Origin: Branchiostoma belcheri
Taxonomy: Eukaryota > Chordata > Leptocardii > Amphioxiformes > Branchiostomatidae
Direction: 5' to 3'
Assembly (NCBI RefSeq): GCF_001625305.1
Contig: NW_017803157.1
Span: forward strand, 133,991 to 197,990
DNA: 64,000 bases
The notes beneath the pieces were generated by a model. That model did not search any database and had not been told where the DNA came from. It saw nothing but the letters and a program-made list of their open reading frames with translations. Below are positions 37,978-49,000 of this stretch, piece after piece. The number at the start of each line of letters is the position of its first letter. Position 1 is the first letter of the stretch. Both the position numbers and the translations under genes were made by a program.

Positions 37978-38064
37978 CCAATCACTGCCACGCAATTGGC
38001 TGGCTAGTCAACCTGTTTATCGATCCTGCCATGCGATTGGCTGGCTAGTCAACCTTTTTATCGA
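37978..38064. repeat. Direct repeat of about 45 bp, two units
   Basis: gattggctggctagtcaacc (aattgg in the first unit) plus tttatcgatc occurs twice back to back. Each unit includes an ATTGG (CCAAT-box) sequence. Confidence 0.75.
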
Positions 38065-38210
38065 TCAGATGATAAGAGCGGTTCTGAAGCTGAGCAAGCG
38101 AGATGCAACATCTGACGGCTTATCATTCTGTAAACGGTTCACCGAGGAATCTATAAGACACATCTTGGGTTTATGATCATTCAGGAAAGTAGCAGATGTC
38201 TCATAAATAG

Positions 38211-38472
38211 ATATTTTTATATCATTTTAATCGAGAGTATTTATTAGTGTCTATAAACAATGTATGGAGGAGGCAAGAAAGTTTCTGATCGTTAACCTTT
38301 TCTTTAGCACAAAAGTCTTCAAGAATTTTTCTGTAAGGTTTCTTATTCTTTATATCATTTTAATTGAGTTTACTTTAAGTGCCTATAAACAATGTATAGA
38401 GAAGGTAACAACGTTTATGATCGTACCTTTTCTTCAGCAAAAATTCTTCAAGAATCTTTCTGTGAGGGTTCT
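38211..38472. repeat. Tandem duplication, unit about 135 bp
   Basis: tatatcattttaat, tataaacaatgtat, ccttttctt and cttcaagaa blocks recur in the same order in two adjacent units starting near 38217 and 38353. Confidence 0.75.
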
Positions 38473-38818
38473 TGCGACATGTATCTCAGACCATCACAAC
38501 GCAATCAAAGTTGCCGACAAAAAAACTGTGTCGATGATTCTCTATGTCGATACAAGGTAGAGATAGAGTCCCGGCCAGATGGTTAAGTACTATACTGTAA
38601 AGATTTGTGGATGTGACGAAACTGTTTCCAATATGTCCTTGTCGGGGACGACAGTAAAGTATACACGACCGGATGGGTCCAGACAGGTTATTTTACAGTC
38701 AGTTGGTATAGAGTTTGGTCGCTCATATTTCATCGATTGCTGCATTCGATTTTACGTCTATTACATGGCATTCAATCTTACACTTAAGCCAGATCTAGCC
38801 AATCTTCAATCTAGCTAT

Positions 38819-38842
38819 TTTATATATATATATATATATATT
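38819..38842. repeat. (TA)n microsatellite
   Basis: A simple TA repeat of about 20 bases. Confidence 0.85.
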
Positions 38843-39620
38843 TATATTTTGATTTAAAATTCCAGGAAGTTCAATACTCGCATGTGTTACCATGATTCAA
38901 TAAACATGCAACGTTGTCTATTTTCAGTAAAACGTCAAGCGAGTCTCCTAGCGCTTCACGTCATAATTGCAATTCTTATATATTTATTGCTCAACTCGAA
39001 GTGGGTTTATGAGATCAAAACATACCAATGCCAATGCACTTGAATATAAATTCAATGTAGTTTATGTAACAAAAAAAGATAAAACAAAAGTAGTTATATA
39101 TAATTACTAATTGTGTATTTACTATATGTAAGCGTTGCAGTTATCATTTCATAGTATGATATACTTTGATATACCAGTTGTTCTTACCATTTATTAGAAC
39201 AGATTAAATACCTTTCTGCATGTTTTCATGAATAAAACAAACACATAAATTTATATTTTTTTTCCTTTATCTTTAATTAATATCAGAGAGTGACGGGACA
39301 CTTGTGTTCATAAATGTTTTATTTCAGAGTGCCTTTGAACAAACAACGGAGCATGAGTGCCATGCAGTATATCATAAAGCAACAGGGGGCGCTTCGGCAC
39401 TGACATCGTACGTGTCATTAACTATAATATAAAGTAAAGCGTGTAACTTCTTTGTTTAAAGATTTTGTTGTTACAAATAGATGCATACAGTTCTGTGTCG
39501 AGAAATTTGATTGAACCCACACAGACTGACCAACTTTGAGCTATACGTTGTTCTCATTTGTTGAACTGGACTGTTATATTGTTAACTCAAATGGGTACTG
39601 AACAGCAGAATCTGACATTA

Positions 39621-39875
39621 GGCCACAGCAAGAAATTTATATGGATAACATCAGCGCACGCATTAATATTCGTCTGATTTTGGAAAAAAAATTTTGTTGC
39701 CCTCTAACGGTGGTCAACATGACGAAAAAGGACAGATATATCTGTTGCCATGCCGGACGAGAAAAGACAAGACAAGGATCTAATGCAGTAATGTATTTTT
39801 TGTGGCCTGCCTTGTTTTTTTTTCGCCCTTTGGCATTAGATTTGGAGTCTGAGGAGGATGTCACCCATACAATGT
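39621..39875. mobile_element. MITE family A, subfamily 2, short deleted copy
   Basis: The left end GGCCACAGCAAGAAATTTAT follows TTA. The interior runs to a degraded right end (gaggaggatgtcaccc). About half the length of full copies, so an internal deletion derivative. Confidence 0.6.
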
Positions 39876-40034
39876 CACCCATTTCAGAATTGACGTTGTT
39901 CATCCACTTTTTTGCACCGTGATTTACTTGATATTATAACAGTTAAAAGATAATGATTTCTTTTAGAACCATTTACATGAATCCTCACCAGTACTAGTCT
40001 ACAGTCTATGTTTCTGTGATATTTCCCGTTTCTT

Positions 40035-43000
40035 TCATGAAGTGGATATACGTAACCAGTAGACTAGGTTAAATGTTGCGAATAAAAGAGGGAAAATGAA
40101 GCGACAGTGATAGTCTATAGCGTTGACTTTTCTGTGGCGCTTCTGTGTGTGAATGTAAGTCGTCCGCACTGCTTCGTTTTCCCATTCTACAAGCAGGTTA
40201 TGTGCTGTTCCGTTCTGAGTGTGGTGCCGCGACTTCTCTCTGTAGCCATGTTGTTCCCCTTCCCTTTTATCTGAAGAGGGAGGGAAGGCTTGTATGTCAC
40301 CATCGCTTGTGAAACGTGCAAACGTTGGGGTTAGAGTCCCCTCGTATCTTTGCTTCCCCCCTTCAGTAGCCGTGTCGCTGTTACTTCTGTGTCTGTACAC
40401 TCTGTTATGGCGTTGTATATTAGGACTGTTACTGGCGGTGTCCATTTTGAAGGACGTGCTTGATGATGAGCTTTTTTGTTTCACCTCTTCGTCTGACGTG
40501 TTCTCGCTGTCTGTTCTATGTCTTCTCCATCTTCTGCGGAGCAGCATTCTCGGCTCACTGCCGCTGATGCTACCACACGGGTGTCTATTGGTCAGGAGTC
40601 TGCTGTCACGGTGTGTCCCACCTGTCCCCAGCACGTTATTCGACTCCACAGATTCGCCGTCAGTGAAATACAGAGGACCTGTGGGGGATTTCTTCAGCTG
40701 CAAATCAAGAGCTTGTTTCGTGGACGTCGCCTGGTCTCTTATAAACGACGACAGGCAAGGTGCCGTATGAGACCGTCTTATTTTTGCGAAGGAATGCTTG
40801 ACGTTCTTGGCCAGCTTGCGATTGAGCATCAAGGAAGACATCTTTAACAATTGGATGATCCCAGCCTAGGGAACAAAACACAACAATAAAATGCCGTCAG
40901 AAGTACTCTTGGAGAAACTCCATATCACTTCATTGTAAACTTGTTGACACAAGTATTATACCGGGATTATCATATGGATCCTAAATCTGGTAAAGTAGCA
41001 ATATGAATGAAAAATCTTTAATAAAAACTGTACATTTGAAATTCTGTAAATTCCATATAGAATGATTCCAATGGTTTCGTCACAGAACATGACGGTGTAG
41101 TTCTTTTTACTTTTGTTGAGACACCATTTGTGCGTGACTCGTGTTTGAATCAAAGCCGCGCAATGATCAATTTTATGGTTTTCTTTGCTAGCAACGTCTT
41201 CCACACTCCATTTACAACTGTGCCTTTTGGTCCTTTGCATGGTGACTCGATCCTAGAATCATACACAGCAGCTGGAAACAGTAAGGTTGTAAAGAAACCT
41301 TTTGTTCGACAAATCTATACAATCATATAAAAAGCACAGTGCATGGCAGCCTTTAAAAATTTGAAAATAGGGATCATATACAGTATAGTAACGGAAGGTC
41401 TCTTCTTTCTGATAATACATGGCTAATGGTTTTACGGTAGCGTTTTCATCAGCAATTCTGTAGGACATGATAAGATATGTATTGTTAGACTCTTTGTCAA
41501 ACTTATGCTGAGATCACTATTCCAACACGGGGCCGACTGGGCAGCTTTTAGGAACGAAAAGTACAACATGAAAGACAACACAGAAAAGTTCTTAATAATA
41601 ATAATGGGCACTATTTCTGTATATTTTTTATACGAATTGGTAATTTTCGTTCATACAAACAGCCCGGGCGGCCCCCGGGTTGGAAATGTGACCTAAGCAT
41701 TACCTTGTCCATATGGTGATCCTTATTGCAACGTTGTTTTCCCCTCCGTGACATAGCGCTCTGCCATCTTGTCTTGTTCCCTTTCTTCTTGGGTCTGTAG
41801 TACTTGAAGTTGACCACGGCGTATTGGATAAGCGTGGCGCAGACGAACACCATGCACACCAGATGGTAGATGTCTACCGTGTGGATGTACGCCACTTTCG
41901 GGAGGCCCTTCCGTACTCCGGTTATAAACGTTAGAAGGGCAAGGAACGTTTCCATACCTGGAAGGAATATAGATTTGAACTAGAAGGTTAACATTTGCAA
42001 AGCATCAGTGCATCATGTTTACCTTCACATGGCTCAGCTCAAAAAGCTACTGCTTTGTTTATTCTTATTCAAACACAGTCAGTTCCTGCAAGGCAGTTGC
42101 AACATTATGTAACCTAACACCAGTTACCATGGTGACAGACGTCTTGTCCTGGTCATTGACCTTATTTGGAACGGAAAAAAAAGAAGAGAAAGAAACTGAG
42201 CAAACACAATATGTTTTCCTTCGGTAAACATAATAAAGACCAGGCAGATAATGTGTGGTGTTCACGTGGTGTAGAAAGCCCTCCGGCGGGATATGCATAA
42301 ACTGCAGCGCAGAAACACGCACAATTACACACGCATTCACGTGTGGATTAAACATAGATTACATATTTACATATTTCACAAAAGCAAAATTTCATTGAAT
42401 CCTCAGGTAATACTTGTATATAATCATTTCTGTAAAATCTAAAAGTATCGATCATTAGCCCTAACGACATACATCAAGTTTGATTGTTCCCTGATGCTGA
42501 TATAATCCACCCATCCTTCACAGTAGATCCAATTATACCTCCGCCATTTGGGAGTAATTAGGTAGCTATTTTCTGGGAGCGGAAATCCGGGAAATACGAC
42601 CTCAAGGAAGATCCAATTTAAAGGGGGACGTAAAAACAAGGAGGCGATCGTTGTCACAGCGTCTGCTTCCTTGATTAGGTATATAAGGCCACTGCATGTA
42701 AATTTTATGGACGACATCCTCCGCAGACTCCACATCTAATGCGATAGGCCGAATTAAAAAAAAACAAGGCAGGCAAAAAAAATTTCATTTCCAAATTTTG
42801 ACATCATAAACCTTGTTGAACAAGATCTGCCAACTATTACAACATCCATTTCTGACTGAAACAACTTTGAAAAAAAAGAGTTTTGAATCATAGTACAAAT
42901 GGTTTTGATTCAGTGGGAACATCACATATACACAGCCACCACCACAATTAAAAGGAATGAAATGCATCACTGCATCTAAGTAAAGGGCAAAATATTAAAT

Positions 43001-46000
43001 CAGAGCCTTGTTTTGTCTCCTCTCTGCACATGTATCTGCCATCCTCCTTCCGGCATGGCGACAGATATCTTCGCCCATTTTTGGCATGTTGACCACTGTC
43101 AGAGAGCAACACACTTTTTTTTTACAAACATCAGGTGAAAATCAATGCGCGCGTTGATGTCATCCATAAAAATTACCTGCTGTGGCCTAATGAAGGTCAT
43201 GTGTGGCAGATGGCCAGACCCAATACAAAAGGCCGTTTATTGCTGCGGTTGCACAATGACAGCTACGGAACTAAATCTTCATTATGTTTGTTTGATGCAT
43301 TGTTTATTTATAAGGAGTTCAAATCGGCCTGCAGACCGCTTTTCATTGAGGTTATGAGGGAAGAGACCAAACCCCGCTTGGGCATGGCGCGAGGGGTTGC
43401 ATTTGCCGTTGCAGATGGTGACATAAAGCCAATGGTCCCTTGAATGGGGTAGCCTACGGCGTTAGCCTCAGGCCAAAAGCCTCTTCATATTTTTTTTAAA
43501 AAGTCAATACATTAACGACAAGAGTTGCTTTGTACCACACAGATAGACACACACACCGGTTCTCTCAGTTAGGATGACTGCCTTTACCTCTTACATGCTG
43601 ATCTTTGGCAATTAGCAGTATATCGGATACTACATCTGCCAATACAACAGAACTATCTGACCCACCTAGAACGACTCTGCCAACCACGACTTTGTAATCG
43701 ATCCAGAAGGCGACCCACGACAGACTGACGAGCAGCATACACGGCACGTAGATCAGGAAGATGACTTGTCCCACGTCTCTGTGCAACTGGAAGTTTAGTA
43801 CGACTCTTGGAAAGGCTCCTGAAGGGGTGACAAGAATACCACGGAAAACGTTTTTAAAACTTCAACTTTCTCTCACAAAAAAATGGATTATAACAAACTA
43901 TACAAAAAATATTCTGGCCTGTAGTACGAAATATTTTAATAGTTTGTAAGATACATATAAAGAACCTAACACATTGTACCTATTACATTACCGGTGTTCT
44001 GAGCTGAAACGTGGTTACGGCGCATCGGACTATTAGTTATCGGTAATGTTCTGTCGATGTTTTAACGTATATTGACGTTCATTGTTGATTTTAGATACCA
44101 AAATTGGACCCAAATTTGGTGATAAGTGTGAACCAGATTCGTTTAATAGAGAAAAGTAAACACATAAATAAACTAGATACTAGATAACATTTGCAAAGCA
44201 AATGCATAATGTTTACCTTCCCATATGGTCTGCTCTGTTAATTCTTACTCAAACAGGCACATTGAATTCGTTCATATATATGGTCAAACAGGAGTCTAAA
44301 TTCGTATTCCCATAACATTGCAACATGATGTACCCCAACACTAGTTACCATGGTGACAGACGTCTGGTTCAGGTCATTGACCTAATTTGTTTGGAGAAGA
44401 AGAAGAAGAGGAAGCAGGGAAGCAGAGCAAACTAAGACAATATGCTTTCCTTCGGTAAACATAATTACTAGTGTAAAATCGATAATTGAATGAAAGTTGA
44501 GTACAATGCTTCCAGTATAATCACAGATCTACTTTGTACCTGTATCGAGCTGGCTTGCCCCGGAGGAGGTTTGGAAATCAACAATAGCGAACGTCGGAAG
44601 CTGTATCCCCGCTAGTCCTGTTATAGACTCCCTCCCATGTCTCCAGTATAAACGTATGTCCTTCAGGGTATATCCGTCTAGAGAAGAAACGGCAAAGTAA
44701 CGATATCGATTATATCAAACTCCATTAACGACAGTGCATTATCCATAACAGTCAATTTACATGTTCCTAAAATATAGAAACTTTATGCAGCAGTGCAATG
44801 ATTCAGATTATGAACATTGATTTTTTTGATATTCCAATCCCTGAGGTACAATCGGCACTCTTCTGATCTTTAGAAAATTAGGTTCTTGGGGAAATTCATA
44901 GGCGTTTTAGTGGGAAGACAGATGAATTAGGCACTTATGCACACTTTTACGGCTTCTTGCTATGCTATTAGTGTAAGTTATGTGACATTTGTGCACAAAC
45001 AATTGAAATATTTCATTTGAAACAATCTTCGTGTGGTTGTAATTTGCTTTCACTTCTAAGCATATTTGTGCAATGATCTTAGATTTCTGACAATTCTGGT
45101 TGGCTAAAACAACCCACACGAGGCGCGCTCAGTTTGTTGTACCACCGCAAACTAACAGAATACATCATTAAGCAAACATGACTGACAGCCGTATTTCACA
45201 CTCGTAAAGCGTCATACTTTGGCACCTCCACTTCCTAAATGGCAGTTATTTGCAAAAGAGTAGGGTTGATTCAATTTACTTTGTTAAGGAATAAACGGAG
45301 AAATGACGTTTTGTATCGTCCTAATCTTACGCAATGCAGACAAGACATGAATTTCTAAAACAAGCCCTGCATTGTCCTCTATGTGTGTTAATCCTGTCCC
45401 CGCGTTCTCTTATAAAAGACGCCATGCGCCAGGGTGATAATTCATGGCAGGAGCTCAAATTGATTCTGACAAAGATCCCAATATCATGATGCAACGCCAG
45501 CAAACTTTATAGTTATCTAATTTTCAACGGCAGTGATATCTAATAATAGGTACCGCAGGGCATAGCAGTAATCTGGCACCTAGTGGACATGTTGTATTAC
45601 AGAATAGTGATTGCAATAGTAATTGGGAATGGTCTACCCCAGGCCTAGACAGGTCAATTCTTTGGTATTTCATTCCAAAAGCGAGACCAAATATCATCCA
45701 TACATAAAGATTAATGTTTGGATAATATTTTGTATTTCTAAATGTATGACAGATACCTCTTGTAGTTTGCCATTTAATAAAGGGTTAATGCCCCACCCTG
45801 ATGTGTATATGGTAAGATGATCCCTGGTTAGGTGCGATAACCACTGATTAAACCAACAAGTGAGCGTAGCAGGGATTATCTCACCATATACACAGAATAG
45901 GTGGGGCTTAACGTTATTATGATATAGCTTATCCAACTGACACAGTTATTTTAGTGTGGGTGTTGAAAATTATGTTTACTTTTTCTGTTTAGATATCTTT

Positions 46001-49000
46001 TTGATTGTGTATTTTTAAATAAATAATTCAAAATAAACTACAATGCGTCGTCTAATAAATAAATATCACACTGTTAGTGTTCTGTCCCCTGTTTGATGGT
46101 ACGTTCCAAAAAGTCGGTTATTCTAATAACCGACCACTTGTTTTCATTATTCACTACTTATGATACTGCCTGATAACCGATGGGAAATGGAGGCTCCTGA
46201 TTGGTCGACGTCTTCTGACTGTATGATAATTGTTATTAACTATATATATTTGACGTGCAAACCCAGTATACAGCTGTTCATACCATGGTCACCCGGAAAC
46301 CGACAAAAAGGATCATTAGTCAGGGTTCACAGGCGGACCAGGGGCCAGGCCTGGACTAGAGGTCAAGGTCAGCGCATAGGATTTGATATATAGATAATGG
46401 ACCCTCATCACGAATTGATGAAACGTAAACGAGATTTGATGATACCGTCATATATATAACCAGGCCTAGCAAAGGCCATAAAGTGGGGTAAATGTAGTTT
46501 GTTATACCATACTCAGTAAGGATTACTCGTTTTCGTGCGTCCTATGATAAATTCCCTATAGATTCTTAAGGGATGTATTTAGAAATCCCTTGTTGACAAA
46601 ATGGTAGATAACCACAGGAGTACCATAAAACCCACAACTCTTTATCCTCGGAAAAACATCTTTTTATCCCCAGGGCAATTATCACAGTAACGATCACCAG
46701 TAACTTCACTTGTTTTTTTACGGAAATGTTAACAAGAGTGGATTTGTGTAAGACCTTTGATTCTCTGATCTATGATTTAGTTAATGCCCCATATCTTGTG
46801 CTCACAGGATGCGGATTTGTCAATATGTGGTATAACAGTTGCCAAGATTCTAGAAATAACAAATAGTTTCTGCCATTTTCGTGGTAAAACATTGTCAATC
46901 AGACAAGAAATACAGGCATTGATTTCAGCAATCCATTTGGTAAGGTCACGCACAAGATATAAGTCATAGTTTTACGGTAGACATGACGAGTCGCTAGCCC
47001 CCAGTAGGTGATTCTGCGGTTTTGGGTGCAGACACCCCGTGGAATCATAATGTCATATATAGGGCACATGATGCGGTAGGGTGAATCTGGCGGAAGATAG
47101 ATAAGATAGTGTCACTAGGGATGTACCAACTGTAGATCGCTTATAGCGTTTATAACTGGTAACACAATCAAATTCGAGATGTACTGTCGTTATACAAGAA
47201 GTGTATGTGCCTTCTTTGCATTTGGATGGATCGTAGCAAAATAGTATCCGGCAGTTTTTTTTTACTTTATAAACCCCATTTTTCCCCTTTGAGAGATAGA
47301 TATTCAATAGTGGTTATTCGAGTGGATTAGAAGATCTCTAAAGGTCCATGGAATGCAAATGTGCAAATGGGACACCAATATGGCGGCGAATACGCCATGA
47401 CGTCACGTGAAAACACACTTGACGACCGTGTGCAACAAAACTGGTTGTACCTCTAGTGTAGATTTGCTTCAATTCAAGGAATAAAGTATAACTTTAAAAC
47501 CCCCATCTATTTCTACACGAATTTGAATTCACTTTAAACTTGCAACAGCGAGTTATCTTTAGTCTTAGCTTTAGCTGCTTTAAAAGTAGGATCTGAAATC
47601 GTTGCTGATGGAATAAACGGCTGCGTCCTCCCAGTACCCATAACCACGTTAACGCCTTTCCTACTTGTTCCCCGTCCGTTAATGGTCTTCTACAAGCCTT
47701 GCCTACCATTAGACACTCGGTAATTGTATTGACTCTTCCATGAATCAATGCCAATCGTGCAGTCACTCCAGATTCATTCTTATTCTTTACGAAAGCCACC
47801 TAGTTTTTTTTTTTTTTTTTGCGTTGGTACGAGTTTTGAATAACGGCCACACGTGGTTCCCTGGTATCGACTGTAGGTAACCCCAGTTGTAACATTGTCG
47901 ATCTGGCCTCGGAGATAGCACGGGGAAGATGGATGATGATACAGGTGGATAAAATGTGTTTTTATAGATTGCCGTTTTGAACACTTAAATGAGTAATAGA
48001 GCTTGTCATCTATTGAATCATTGATGTTTCGACTTGGTCAGTACGCGCAGAGATTACATAACAAATGCCTCACATGTATAACATTCCGTTGTCCATTGTA
48101 GATATTATTTTGGAATTATGTGAATTATATTCTTTATTGACGCTAAAAACGAATTCACCGTCACATAAATATATATTATCTTCGATTAAGTCCGATTCGC
48201 CCAGCGGCCGCGAAGTTAGGTAAGTTCACATGTATGTATGTATGAATGCTTCTGGGCAAAAGATTTCGAGATAATAGTTGTAGGAAGGAATTTGCGTCCC
48301 TGTGGTACGAAGCCTAAAGAATTACAGGATTTCTCCATTAGGCCAAAGCAAATAAAGTTTATGTATGACATCCTCCGCAGACTCCAAATCTAATGTATGT
48401 GATTGGGCGAAAGAAAAGGCAAACAAAAAACAAGAGTCCTACAAATTTCGACATCACAAACCTTGTTAAACAAGAAATGACAACTGTTATAACATGTCAA
48501 CTAATATAACATCCATTTGTCTCTTAAAAATAAAAGTTTTCAATAATTGTACACAACGGTTCTAATTCAGTGAGAACATCACGTATAAAAGCAATAAAAT
48601 ACATCACTGCATCAAAGTAAAAGACAAAATATTAAATCAGAGCATTGCATTGTCTCCTCTCCGGCATGGCAACAAATGTATTTGCCCATCATAATTCGGC
48701 ATGTTGACCACTGTCAGGGGGCAATAAAACTTATTTTGTTCCAAAGTCAGACGAACGTTAATGCCCGCGCTGATGTCATCCATAAAAATTATTGCTGTGG
48801 CCGTACGTACAGCTCTGTCGGAGCGGCAGCATATTAATCACATGTTGACCCAGGTCACTGCTTCAACATCTGTTAGAATCTACGCTGGTGTGGTAATATA
48901 TTGTTCTGGTTGGTAATCTTTTTAGCTTTGCTCCCTTTTTTCATGTACTGTATAAATGCAGTTGTATGATGAAATAAATAAAGAAATAAGTAAATAAATA

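Larger units (their letters stand above)
21766..40034. other. Gene-poor intergenic region between receptor 1 and receptor 2
   Basis: 18 kb upstream of receptor 1 and downstream of receptor 2. No exon with credible homology was found on either strand. It holds the transposons, SINE, retrotransposon remnant and tandem duplications listed separately, plus the N gap. It should include the promoter of receptor 1 and the 3' UTR of receptor 2. A locally GC-rich stretch at about 35270-35760 has a 128-codon open frame on + (35377-35763) that I do not recognise. Confidence 0.5.

Noticed and set aside
39641-39922. Small open frames overlapping MITE A copies (also near 5787, 12323, 43135, 61730)
   Set aside because: They follow the transposon terminal repeats and resemble one another only because the elements do.
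40294-40770. 158-codon open frame on the + strand
   Set aside because: Antisense to the basic, serine-rich loop of receptor 2; its leucine/serine richness is the mirror of that sequence.
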